From: Brachyspira hampsonii
GTDB lineage: Bacteria; Spirochaetota; Brachyspiria; Brachyspirales; Brachyspiraceae
Direction of reading: 5' to 3'
Assembly (NCBI RefSeq): GCF_002214805.1
Contig: NZ_CP019914.1
Location: 186,001 to 250,000 of the forward strand
DNA length: 64,000 bases
Below are positions 9,876 to 18,106 of this stretch, in pieces. The position numbers were made by a program, and so were the translations under genes. Below the pieces are notes generated by a model. That model had not been told where the DNA came from and made no database searches. It was given only the letters and a program-made list of their open reading frames with translations. Each line of letters begins with the position of its first letter. The stretch's first letter is position 1.

Positions 9876-11171
9876 ATGAAAAATGATAATATAGAAAAAG
9901 GAAATATATACAAGCCTATATATTATGTAAATTGGGAAGAAAAAATATTATATAATTTAGCTATATGGAAAAATGGATTAGCATTTAAAAATATTAACTT
10001 TACAGATAGCGGTAAACCTGTAATAAAAATTGCGGAATTAAAAAATGGTATTACTTCTCAAACTAAATTTACTCAAGATGTATTTGATGATTCTGTATAT
10101 CTAAAAAAAGGCGATATGCTATTTTCTTGGTCTGGAAACCCTGAAACTTCAATAGATGTATTTTACTATAATTTACCAAATGGCTGGCTCAATCAGCATA
10201 TATTTAAAATAAAAACTAAAGACGGTGTATTTTATAGATATTTCTTTTATATCTTAAAATATTTAAAACCCAATTTTACAGCAATAGCAACAAATAAACA
10301 GACAACGGGATTAGGTCATGTAACAATTAATGATTTAAAAAAAATCAAAATAAAACTCCCGCCACTAGAAGAACAAAAGAAAATCGCCTCCATACTCTCA
10401 TCGCTTGACGACAAAATCGAACTCAATAACCGCATGAATAAAATACTCGAAGAGATGGCACAGACTATTTTTAAGGAATGGTTTGTCAATTTCAACTTTC
10501 CGGGCGAAGATGGCAAACCCTATAAAGATAGTGGCGGCAAGATGATAGAAAGCGAGCTAGGGGAGATACCAGAGGGGTGGAGAGTTGGAACTATTGGAGA
10601 ATACTCTAAAGTGAAATCAGGATTTGCATTTAAAAGTTCATGGTGGATAGATAAGGGAATACCTGTTATAAAAATACAAAATGTTTCATCAGAAAATATA
10701 AATATAGAAGAATGTTCTTTTGTAGATGAAGATAAATATAAAGCAGCAGAAATATTTAGAGTAAATGCTGGAGATTTATTAATAGCAATGACAGGAGCAA
10801 CTTTAGGAAAATTTGCTATAGTACCAAAATTAAAAAAAGATGCATTAGTTAATCAAAGAGTTGGCAAATTTTTTTTAGGAGATGACCCTATAAAAAAATT
10901 GCCTTTTATATATTCTCTATTAAAATTAAGTTCAATAAGTAATATTATAGTTTCTCTTGGAACAGGAAGTGCACAGCCTAATATTAGTCCTACAGATATA
11001 GAAAATATAAAAATAGTTTATCCAAACGAAGATATACTAAATAAATATAATCAATATACGGAAAAGATATTTATAAAAATTATCAATGCTAGAGATGAAA
11101 ACCATAAACTTGCTTCTATTCGGGATACGCTATTGCCTAGGCTTATGAGCGGGGAGATTAGGGTAAAATAG
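9876..11171 (+). CDS. hsdS: Type I restriction specificity subunit HsdS, copy A
   Basis: DNA-recognition subunit of a type I restriction-modification enzyme, 431 aa. Two target-recognition domains (TRDs) are separated by a conserved coiled-coil segment (LEEQKKIASILSSLDDKIEL, about residues 165-185, then ILEEMAQTIFKEWFVNF), and the protein ends with a second conserved region, SIRDTLLPRLMSGEIR. I start it at ATG 9876, 10 bases after AGAGG; an in-frame TTG at 9840 has no such support. From base 10366 to 11162 it is identical, inverted, to hsdS copy B; only the N-terminal TRD differs. hsdR follows on the same strand. Confidence 0.92.
   Translation: MKNDNIEKGNIYKPIYYVNWEEKILYNLAIWKNGLAFKNINFTDSGKPVIKIAELKNGITSQTKFTQDVFDDSVYLKKGDMLFSWSGNPETSIDVFYYNLPNGWLNQHIFKIKTKDGVFYRYFFYILKYLKPNFTAIATNKQTTGLGHVTINDLKKIKIKLPPLEEQKKIASILSSLDDKIELNNRMNKILEEMAQTIFKEWFVNFNFPGEDGKPYKDSGGKMIESELGEIPEGWRVGTIGEYSKVKSGFAFKSSWWIDKGIPVIKIQNVSSENINIEECSFVDEDKYKAAEIFRVNAGDLLIAMTGATLGKFAIVPKLKKDALVNQRVGKFFLGDDPIKKLPFIYSLLKLSSISNIIVSLGTGSAQPNISPTDIENIKIVYPNEDILNKYNQYTEKIFIKIINARDENHKLASIRDTLLPRLMSGEIRVK
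10366..11162 (+). repeat. 797-bp perfect inverted repeat, left arm
   Basis: Compared base by base with the reverse complement of 15335-16131, with no difference found over 797 bp. The arm covers the central conserved region, the second TRD and the C-terminal conserved region of hsdS. The arms diverge immediately outside both ends (C/T before the repeat, GTA/CTC after it). Confidence 0.95.
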
Positions 11172-11238
11172 TTTATTTATGCCGATATACATTCCTGAAT
11201 CAAATTATAAAATGCCAAATTAAAATTAAATAATTTAT

Positions 11239-11266
11239 TTGACTTTATATAAAATAAATATACACT
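11239..11266 (+). promoter_or_regulatory. Candidate hsdR promoter
   Basis: -35 TTGACT (11239-11244), 16-bp spacer, -10 TACACT (11261-11266), about 25 bases before the hsdR RBS. It lies inside the segment bounded by the inverted repeats and would move with hsdR. A small inverted repeat TATACT-ATAC-AGTATA (11268-11283) sits directly downstream, touching the AGGAG ribosome site. Confidence 0.45.
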
Positions 11267-11295
11267 ATATACTATACAGTATAGGAGTTTTATTT

Positions 11296-14200
11296 ATGAA
11301 AAAGTATATGCATGAAAGTGATTTTGAAGAAGCTGTTATTGAGATGATTCAAAACCTTGGCTATGAATATTATTATGGGGGAGATATTAGAGAAAATTTT
11401 CCCTCTATGAATAATACAAAAAATGTTGTTATCACTGAAGTATTATATAAAGCTCTTAAAAAAATTAATCCTAATGTTTCAGAGAAAGCTATTAATGAGG
11501 CTTTAAGAAAAATTACTAATCTCGAAGAAATTAATTATATAGATAAAAACAAAACCTTTCAAAAATATCTCTCATTTGGAATAGAAGTTAATTATTTTGA
11601 TAATGAAAATAAATCAACATACATAAAATTAGCTGACTATGAAAATATAGATAATAATTATTTTTATATTGTTAATCAGCTTGTTATTATAGATATTGAA
11701 AATAAAAGACCTGATGTAATAATATATTTAAATGGTATTCCTCTTGTTGTTATGGAGTTTAAAAATCCTGTTGCTGATTCTGAAACTATAGATGATGCAT
11801 ATTTGCAGTTAAAAAACTATATGGAAAATGGTATACCTAATCTTTTTTATTATAATGCTTTTTGTGTTATTACTGACGGCATAAGAGCAGAAGTAGGCAC
11901 TATTACGGCTGATAAAAGCAGATTTATTTCTTGGAAAAGAGAAAGCGAAGACATTAATATTATAGAAAAAAATGCTGATTTAAACAAACAGTATAAAACT
12001 TTAATTAATGGAATGCTTCAAAAAGAAAGATTTTTAAATATTCTTCATTATTTCGTTTTTTATATACAAAGCGGAAAAAAAGAAGAATTAAAAACATCTA
12101 AAATATTAGCTGCATATCATCAATATTTTGCTGTTAATAAAATAATTAAAAATATAAAAAAAGCATATTCAGAGAAAAAAACAAAAGCAGGTATTGTTTG
12201 GCATACCACAGGATCCGGCAAATCTTTTACTATGCTTATGGCTGCAAAGGTTATATCTCAAAGTTTGGATAATCCTACAATAGTTATAATTACAGACAGA
12301 ACGGAACTAGACGAACAATTATTTTCAACTTTTTCAAGTGCTCAAAGTACATATTTAAAACAAACACCAAAAAAAATAGAGTCAAGAAAAGAACTTGTAG
12401 AAGAGTTAAAAGATATTAACGAAGGCGGTATAATATTTACAACACTTCATAAGTTTGAGAAATATGATAAGGCATTATCTAGAAGAAGCAATATTGTTTT
12501 AATAGCAGATGAGGCACACCGCTCGCATGATCTTGAAAAGACTCAAATAAAAGATGACGGTAAAATAAAATATAATATGTCCAAATATATTAATGATGCT
12601 TTTCCTAATGCCATAAAAATAGGTTTTACAGGTACACCTATAGAAAAAGAAGACAGAAATACAAAAGATGTTTTCGGTAATTATATTGACAAATATGATA
12701 TAACACAGTCTGTCGAAGATGATGTAACAGTGCCTATATATTATGAGGGTAGAGTGAATCATTTGAAACTTGATGAGGACAAATTAAAAAAAGCTGATGA
12801 AGAATACAGAATAATGCTTGAGAATAATGAGGCTTCAGAAGAGGCTATAGAAAAATCTAAAAAAGAACTCTCAAAAATGGATGCTATACTAGGTTCTGAT
12901 GCGGCAATAGACACTTTATGCAAAGATATAATAGCACATTATGAAAAAAGAAAAAATGTACTTATAGGAAAGGCATTTATAGTGGCATATTCTCGTCCTA
13001 TAGGAATAAAAATATATAAAAAAACATTAGAGCTTAGACCACAATGGGAAGGCATGATAAAGCCTGTAATGACCAACACAAATAAAGATCCAGCAGAGTG
13101 GGGTAAAATACTTGGTACTAAATCATATAGGGGAGATTTGGCAGTTGAATTTAAAGATAAAACTTCAAACTTTAAAATAGCTGTAGTTGTAAGTATGTGG
13201 CTTACAGGTTTTGACGCTCCAGAGCTTGACACAATGTATATATATAAACCATTAGAGGGTCATGATCTTATGCAGACAATATCTAGAATTAATAGAGTTT
13301 GTAAAGATAAAGACTCCGGACTTATAGTTGATTATATAGGTATAGCGGATAATCTTAAAAAGGCTATGAATGATTATACAAAAAGAGATAAAGAAAATTA
13401 TGGTAATATGGATATAGCAAATACTGCATTGCCAAAGTTTAATGATATTATTGCATATATTAGAAATATTTTTAAAGATATTGATTATTCCAACTTTTAC
13501 ACTTGTTCAAGTACAGAGAGATTAGACCTTATAACTAAATTAGCCGATTATGTGTTTTCATTTGAAGAGAAAGAAAGAAACGATTTTTTAAATAATGCAG
13601 CGGCATTAAAAAAAGCGGAAGCATTATGCAGAAGTATTATTTCAAGAGAAGAATCTGCAGAAACAGCATTGTATGAAGCGGTTAAAGTAATAATAACTAA
13701 AATGCAAAGTCATCAGAAATTGTCATTAAGAGAGATAAATCATAGAATAAATAAAATACTTGAAGGAAGCATACAAAGCGAAGGTATTATGAATATTTTT
13801 GATGGAAATGAGGATTCTAAGGAGATTTCTTTGTTTGATAAAAAATATTTAGAATCTGTTGCCAATATGAAGTATAAGAATATAGCATTGGAAGTATTGA
13901 ATAAATTATTAAGTGATAAAATAAAGGCACATTTAAAAGTAAACATAATACAATCTAATATATTTTCTGATAGAATGAAAAAGATAATGGAGAAATATCA
14001 TAATAATGCTATAAATAATATAGAGGTAATAGATGAGCTTTTGAGTCTTGCTAATGATTTGGATAATATAGAAAAAGAAGCTAATGATTTAGGACTGACA
14101 AATGAAGAAAAAGCTATGTATGATGCTATATGCAGTCCTATGAATAATGATTATAATAAGGAAGAAATAAAAACGATGGCTAAAGAATTGGCTTTAATAG

Positions 14201-14376
14201 TAGAAAAAAATTCTGAAGATATAGATTGGCAGAATAAGGAATCCACAAAGGCAAAAATGAAAATGGATATAAAAAGATTTTTGAAATTGCATAAATATCC
14301 AAAAGAAAAGGAAAATGAGGCATTGGATAATATATTAAAACAGGCGGAAAATTACTCGTCATTAAAGTACAGCTAA
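11296..14376 (+). CDS. hsdR: Type I restriction endonuclease subunit HsdR
   Basis: 1026-aa motor and nuclease subunit; with HsdM and HsdS it translocates and cuts unmodified DNA. Order: N-terminal PD-(D/E)xK nuclease domain with RPDVIIYLNGIPLVVMEFKN (about residues 136-155), helicase RecA-like domain 1 with TTGSGKS (about 304-310) and DEAH (about 405-408), domain 2 with GFDAPELD and QTISRINRV, then a helical C-terminal region. I start it at ATG 11296, eight bases after AGGAG; an upstream in-frame start at 11239 falls in the promoter. All key motifs are intact. It is separated from hsdM and lies between the inverted repeats, so its orientation may be switchable. Confidence 0.95.
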   Translation: MKKYMHESDFEEAVIEMIQNLGYEYYYGGDIRENFPSMNNTKNVVITEVLYKALKKINPNVSEKAINEALRKITNLEEINYIDKNKTFQKYLSFGIEVNYFDNENKSTYIKLADYENIDNNYFYIVNQLVIIDIENKRPDVIIYLNGIPLVVMEFKNPVADSETIDDAYLQLKNYMENGIPNLFYYNAFCVITDGIRAEVGTITADKSRFISWKRESEDINIIEKNADLNKQYKTLINGMLQKERFLNILHYFVFYIQSGKKEELKTSKILAAYHQYFAVNKIIKNIKKAYSEKKTKAGIVWHTTGSGKSFTMLMAAKVISQSLDNPTIVIITDRTELDEQLFSTFSSAQSTYLKQTPKKIESRKELVEELKDINEGGIIFTTLHKFEKYDKALSRRSNIVLIADEAHRSHDLEKTQIKDDGKIKYNMSKYINDAFPNAIKIGFTGTPIEKEDRNTKDVFGNYIDKYDITQSVEDDVTVPIYYEGRVNHLKLDEDKLKKADEEYRIMLENNEASEEAIEKSKKELSKMDAILGSDAAIDTLCKDIIAHYEKRKNVLIGKAFIVAYSRPIGIKIYKKTLELRPQWEGMIKPVMTNTNKDPAEWGKILGTKSYRGDLAVEFKDKTSNFKIAVVVSMWLTGFDAPELDTMYIYKPLEGHDLMQTISRINRVCKDKDSGLIVDYIGIADNLKKAMNDYTKRDKENYGNMDIANTALPKFNDIIAYIRNIFKDIDYSNFYTCSSTERLDLITKLADYVFSFEEKERNDFLNNAAALKKAEALCRSIISREESAETALYEAVKVIITKMQSHQKLSLREINHRINKILEGSIQSEGIMNIFDGNEDSKEISLFDKKYLESVANMKYKNIALEVLNKLLSDKIKAHLKVNIIQSNIFSDRMKKIMEKYHNNAINNIEVIDELLSLANDLDNIEKEANDLGLTNEEKAMYDAICSPMNNDYNKEEIKTMAKELALIVEKNSEDIDWQNKESTKAKMKMDIKRFLKLHKYPKEKENEALDNILKQAENYSSLKYS

Positions 14377-14432
14377 TATTGGCGTATACCTAAACAATTA
14401 TAATTTATAAATATATAAAGTATTATTAAGTA

Positions 14433-14479
14433 TTAATAAAATATATTTAAAATGTATTACAATAAATATATTTTATTAA
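14433..14479 (+). terminator. AT-only hairpin after hsdR
   Basis: A 16-bp perfect inverted repeat, TTAATAAAATATATTT (14433-14448) and its complement at 14464-14479, with a 15-base loop, 57 bases after the hsdR stop. With no G:C pairs its strength as a terminator is uncertain. Confidence 0.4.
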
Positions 14480-14490
14480 AAATGCAGTCT

Positions 14491-14579
14491 TTTTGGTTCT
14501 TTGTGTCAACAAAAGAACTGGGGTGCGGGGCAAAGCCCTGCAAATATTTTAAATTTAAAAAATAATTTTGACAAAATTG
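14491..14579. repeat. GC-rich dispersed-repeat-like element
   Basis: Part of the 409-base gap between hsdR and the next gene. It holds two nested palindromes unlike their AT-rich surroundings: GTTCTTT/AAAGAAC (14496-14502/14512-14518) and TGCGGGGC-AAA-GCCCTGCA (14524-14542, one G:T pair), followed by the palindrome AATTTTG-A-CAAAATT (14564-14578). It resembles intergenic repeats I associate with Brachyspira genomes, but no second copy is in this window. The rest of the gap shows only the hairpin at 14433 and the promoter at 14716. Confidence 0.45.
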
Positions 14580-14715
14580 TAGCTAGGTATTCAATAAATA
14601 AATGCAAAAAAAAGAATAAATTTATATTCCGATAATGTGTATTATGTTAACTTATGCATGTTATTTTTTTATACCAATATACTAATATGAGCGTACAAGC
14701 AATTTTCATTAACAA

Positions 14716-14744
14716 TTGAACTTTTTTATATATTATAGTATAAT
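14716..14744 (+). promoter_or_regulatory. Promoter of lipoprotein gene 14786
   Basis: -35 TTGAAC (14716-14721), 17-bp spacer, -10 TATAAT (14739-14744), about 35 bases before the start codon. Confidence 0.65.
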
Positions 14745-14785
14745 CTAGCATTAATAAAGAAAAATAAAATTACGGATATGCACTA

Positions 14786-15313
14786 ATGAAAAAAATAACA
14801 CTTTTTTTAATATTAAGTTTAATAATTATATCATGCAAAAATGACGGCGGATCTATATACGCTATGGAGAAAAGATATAAAAATTTCTTAAATATACTTC
14901 CAACTGACATAAGGAACGATTATACATTAGAATCTGATAAATACGGTAATATGTATAAAGAATGGATTAATGAGTTTAATACTTGGACAGAAAATATTCT
15001 AAATACAGAAGCCCAAAGAGAACAAGAAATATCATCAAGAATAACACCAGACAAGATAGAATATGCACTTGAAACTTTAACAAGCAAAGACTATGAGAGA
15101 AACTTGCCTGTAGAGCTTATGTCTAAAGTAAAGGCACATACAGATGAATTATCCTTAAAAATAGAAGAATTAGAAAAAGATGAGGCTTTCTCTAACTCTA
15201 TGATAAAACTAAAAAAAGATGAAGCTGTAGAAAACTTTACTACAAAAGACACTATATTTTACTATGTATGGAACTATTTAATAACAATAGAAAGACCAAG
15301 ACGCTTTCAGTGA
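14786..15313 (+). CDS. Putative lipoprotein within the hsdS-flanked segment
   Basis: 175 aa with a signal peptide and lipobox (LIIISC, cysteine near residue 17), so probably lipid-anchored. The mature part is helical and charged, with Glu/Lys-rich stretches suggesting coiled coil; no domain recognised. It is an unusual passenger: it sits between hsdR and the convergent hsdS copy B, inside the segment bounded by the inverted repeats, and ends 12 bases before the hsdS stop. It has its own promoter, so it would remain expressed in either orientation. No evidence links it to restriction. Confidence 0.72.
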   Translation: MKKITLFLILSLIIISCKNDGGSIYAMEKRYKNFLNILPTDIRNDYTLESDKYGNMYKEWINEFNTWTENILNTEAQREQEISSRITPDKIEYALETLTSKDYERNLPVELMSKVKAHTDELSLKIEELEKDEAFSNSMIKLKKDEAVENFTTKDTIFYYVWNYLITIERPRRFQ

Positions 15314-15325
15314 TATTGATTTTTA

Positions 15326-16624
15326 TTATTTGAGCCTAATCTCCCCGCTCATAAGCCTAGGCAATAGCGTATCCCGAATAGAAGCAAGTTTATGGTTTTC
15401 ATCTCTAGCATTGATAATTTTTATAAATATCTTTTCCGTATATTGATTATATTTATTTAGTATATCTTCGTTTGGATAAACTATTTTTATATTTTCTATA
15501 TCTGTAGGACTAATATTAGGCTGTGCACTTCCTGTTCCAAGAGAAACTATAATATTACTTATTGAACTTAATTTTAATAGAGAATATATAAAAGGCAATT
15601 TTTTTATAGGGTCATCTCCTAAAAAAAATTTGCCAACTCTTTGATTAACTAATGCATCTTTTTTTAATTTTGGTACTATAGCAAATTTTCCTAAAGTTGC
15701 TCCTGTCATTGCTATTAATAAATCTCCAGCATTTACTCTAAATATTTCTGCTGCTTTATATTTATCTTCATCTACAAAAGAACATTCTTCTATATTTATA
15801 TTTTCTGATGAAACATTTTGTATTTTTATAACAGGTATTCCCTTATCTATCCACCATGAACTTTTAAATGCAAATCCTGATTTCACTTTAGAGTATTCTC
15901 CAATAGTTCCAACTCTCCACCCCTCTGGTATCTCCCCTAGCTCGCTTTCTATCATCTTGCCGCCACTATCTTTATAGGGTTTGCCATCTTCGCCCGGAAA
16001 GTTGAAATTGACAAACCATTCCTTAAAAATAGTCTGTGCCATCTCTTCGAGTATTTTATTCATGCGGTTATTGAGTTCGATTTTGTCGTCAAGCGATGAG
16101 AGTATGGAGGCGATTTTCTTTTGTTCTTCTAATGAAGGAAGTAAAAAATTTATTTTAATTATATCTGATATAGGTAATTGAGGCTGTGCTGTTCCTGTTG
16201 TTAACATAGATATTTTATCTTGTATATATTTTGATTTTAACAACATATATAAATATTTTGGTATTATTTTATTATGTTCTGCTCTTATAATAACCATGCC
16301 GGAGTTAATTCTTATATTATCATAAGGAATATTATCACCATAAAAAGCAATATTTCCTATAGTTCCTCTTGTAGTCATTACTATATCATATCTATTTAAT
16401 TTACCATTTCTTAATATACTATCTTTTTCTTCTGTTATATATTTATTAGATTGAAAATTAAATCCATTCTTTGTTACATTTTTTGTATTTAGGAATAAAC
16501 AAAATTCTTCATCAAAAAAATCATTTTCTTTTGGATAATTCTTTCCTCTATCGCCATCTATTATAGATATAAAATTTTTATCCCCAAAATAGACTTCCTG
16601 CCACTCTTTTTGATTTTTTTTCAT
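15326..16624 (-). CDS. hsdS: Type I restriction specificity subunit HsdS, copy B
   Basis: 432-aa second specificity subunit. The N-terminal TRD (about residues 1-165) differs completely from copy A (here with QEVYFGD and TTGTAQPQLP), while everything from LEEQKK onward is identical except the last codons (RLK against RVK). It is the last gene of the hsdM-HEPN-MNT-HEPN-MNT-hsdS unit, with RBS AGGAG before the ATG. It converges on the lipoprotein gene at 14786. With the shared HsdM, A and B should recognise sites that share one half and differ in the other. Confidence 0.92.
   Translation of the reverse strand: MKKNQKEWQEVYFGDKNFISIIDGDRGKNYPKENDFFDEEFCLFLNTKNVTKNGFNFQSNKYITEEKDSILRNGKLNRYDIVMTTRGTIGNIAFYGDNIPYDNIRINSGMVIIRAEHNKIIPKYLYMLLKSKYIQDKISMLTTGTAQPQLPISDIIKINFLLPSLEEQKKIASILSSLDDKIELNNRMNKILEEMAQTIFKEWFVNFNFPGEDGKPYKDSGGKMIESELGEIPEGWRVGTIGEYSKVKSGFAFKSSWWIDKGIPVIKIQNVSSENINIEECSFVDEDKYKAAEIFRVNAGDLLIAMTGATLGKFAIVPKLKKDALVNQRVGKFFLGDDPIKKLPFIYSLLKLSSISNIIVSLGTGSAQPNISPTDIENIKIVYPNEDILNKYNQYTEKIFIKIINARDENHKLASIRDTLLPRLMSGEIRLK
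15335..16131 (-). repeat. 797-bp perfect inverted repeat, right arm
   Basis: Reverse-complement twin of 10366-11162. The arms are separated by 4,172 bases carrying hsdR and a lipoprotein gene. No site-specific recombinase gene is visible in the window. Confidence 0.95.
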
Positions 16625-16641
16625 TTATTAAAAAACTCCTG

Positions 16642-16944
16642 CTATCTGCTATTATAAATTATTTCACTTCCAGAGTCTATTAGTCGCCTAAACTCTTCGC
16701 TGATATTATTATAATCTATAATATCTACTTTATAGCTTAAATCGCTTTCTTCAAAATCATATTTTAAATTTTCTATTTCATTTATACTCATTTTCCTGTT
16801 TAAATCAATAGCTAAATCCAAATCTGAAAATTTTCTATTAGTACATTTATATCTTGAACCAAAGGCATAAACTTTACCATATTCTATATTATCAGATAAA
16901 ATTTTATTTATTATTTCTATATCATTATATGGTATTGATATCAT
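16642..16944 (-). CDS. MNT-type minimal nucleotidyltransferase (pair 2)
   Basis: 100-aa nucleotidyltransferase of the MntA/HI0073 type. The signature G-S-x10-D-x-D is complete: Gly29-Ser30 and Asp41-x-Asp43 (FGSRYKCTNRKFSDLDLAI). In characterised HepT-MntA pairs the MNT antitoxin adds AMP to a tyrosine of the HEPN toxin and silences it. The ATG overlaps the stop of the preceding HEPN gene by one base and has an AAGGAGAG ribosome site, so the two are probably coupled. Antitoxin role is inference from family and order. Confidence 0.85.
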   Translation of the reverse strand: MISIPYNDIEIINKILSDNIEYGKVYAFGSRYKCTNRKFSDLDLAIDLNRKMSINEIENLKYDFEESDLSYKVDIIDYNNISEEFRRLIDSGSEIIYNSR

Positions 16945-17357
16945 TATACTCTCTCCTTTAGATTTTTTAAAAGAGATTGTGCATACATTGGAAATTTTAA
17001 TGCATACTCTAAAACTTCATACGATAAAACCCCAGAATATCTATGCGATGTATTATTTCTTGCATTATGAAATTTTATCCAAATATCTACATCATCTATC
17101 AAAAAATACTCGCCTGCAAGCCTGAATAATCCTTTTTTCGTAGTTTTATACGATGTATCCGCTGAAATATTTTTATCAAGCCATCTAGCAATTAATTTCC
17201 AACTGTTCTCATAGGCTATTTCAAAATTTTGTATTATTCCTGATGATATCGTTTCTATCAAGTCTTTATTTTCATCTTCTTTATAGCAGTAATATACATT
17301 TATAGATTTCTCTAACGCTTTTACTGATTTCTCTAATGCTTCGAGATTTAAAGACAT
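16944..17357 (-). CDS. HEPN domain protein, HI0074-like (pair 2)
   Basis: 137-aa helical HEPN protein. It carries the R-x4-H-x-Y motif as Arg100-NNTS-His105-R-Tyr107; Arg and His are the RNase residues in HEPN toxins, and Tyr is the AMPylation target of the partner MNT. It directly precedes, and overlaps by one base, the MNT gene at 16642, the usual toxin-antitoxin order. Located between hsdM and hsdS copy B with a second such pair upstream. Whether it is toxic, or only a substrate-binding partner of the nucleotidyltransferase, is open. Confidence 0.83.
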   Translation of the reverse strand: MSLNLEALEKSVKALEKSINVYYCYKEDENKDLIETISSGIIQNFEIAYENSWKLIARWLDKNISADTSYKTTKKGLFRLAGEYFLIDDVDIWIKFHNARNNTSHRYSGVLSYEVLEYALKFPMYAQSLLKNLKERV

Positions 17358-17375
17358 AGCCTACCCTATTCTATT

Positions 17376-17672
17376 TTAATTAAGCCTATTATAAATTATT
17401 TTACCATATTTTTCTATATTGTTTTTTAGCTCTTCATTGTTTATATCATTATGACTTATTACATCAAATTTTAAAAGAGTTTCTAATTCTGAAAGCTCTT
17501 CCTTCAAACGCTCGCAAAAAAGAAAATCAAAATCACCTATCACAGATAAATCTATATCCGAATTATATTTTTCTCTGTTTTCTGCCCTAGACCCAAACAG
17601 TATTATTTTTTCTATTTCTTTATGAGATTTAAAAATATTGTTCATATCATAAAGAAGTTTTTCATCTATCAT
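17376..17672 (-). CDS. MNT-type minimal nucleotidyltransferase (pair 1)
   Basis: 98-aa nucleotidyltransferase with the complete G-S-x10-D-x-D signature (Gly27-Ser28, Asp39, Asp41, in FGSRAENREKYNSDIDLSV). It lies 14 bases after the first HEPN gene and 18 bases before the second, so the cassette reads HEPN-MNT-HEPN-MNT. It is similar to but clearly divergent from the pair-2 MNT, so this is not a recent duplication. Confidence 0.86.
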   Translation of the reverse strand: MIDEKLLYDMNNIFKSHKEIEKIILFGSRAENREKYNSDIDLSVIGDFDFLFCERLKEELSELETLLKFDVISHNDINNEELKNNIEKYGKIIYNRLN

Positions 17673-17686
17673 ATATAAAACCGCTC

Positions 17687-18106
17687 TTATAATTTATTTA
17701 CAAAAAAGTTATTCAAATCTTCTAAAACATTTAAATAATCATTTTCTATTTTTATTATGATTTCTTTAAATCTCGCAAAATCATAAGTATGGGAAAGTAA
17801 ATTCCTGCTTAGCATCATATCTATAAAAATCCCCTGTTCCTTTATTATACCCGCAGAGTATGCCTCTTTAAATACATTTCTTGCTGTAATATCTATATTA
17901 TTTAAATTGCCGTTATATTCTAAATAATCTTTTAATGTTTTCCATGCAAGCTCATAGGTATATTCAAATCTTTGTATAACGCCTTCCTGCTCTAATATTG
18001 ATAATTCTTCTATTTTTCTTTCTTCAAATACGCTATTTAATAATTTATAAGCCTTACTAAAATTATTAAATCTTTGTTTCCAGCGTATATTTTCATTTAA
18101 TTGCAT
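17687..18106 (-). CDS. HEPN domain protein, HI0074-like (pair 1)
   Basis: 139-aa protein of the nucleotidyltransferase-substrate-binding (HI0074) type. Seen: FEYTYELAWKTLKDYLE, RNVFKEAYSAGII and the R-x4-H-x-Y motif Arg101-NLLS-His106-T-Tyr108. It overlaps the end of hsdM by 14 bases, which ties its translation to the methyltransferase. By family knowledge it is the RNase-type toxin component, kept inactive by the following MNT protein. Confidence 0.86.
   Translation of the reverse strand: MQLNENIRWKQRFNNFSKAYKLLNSVFEERKIEELSILEQEGVIQRFEYTYELAWKTLKDYLEYNGNLNNIDITARNVFKEAYSAGIIKEQGIFIDMMLSRNLLSHTYDFARFKEIIIKIENDYLNVLEDLNNFFVNKL

Noticed and set aside
10316-10516. Identical antisense frames at 10316-10516 and 15981-16181 within the hsdS repeats
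   Set aside because: They are duplicated only because the hsdS sequence is duplicated; no RBS, no independent support.
14481-14564. 27-codon ORF across the GC-rich repeat element
   Set aside because: No RBS, composition set by the palindromes; probably not coding.
10366-16131. Present-day TRD shuffling by hsdS inversion
   Set aside because: The exchanged halves are identical, so inversion as it stands cannot create new specificities; only an hsdR orientation change is predicted.
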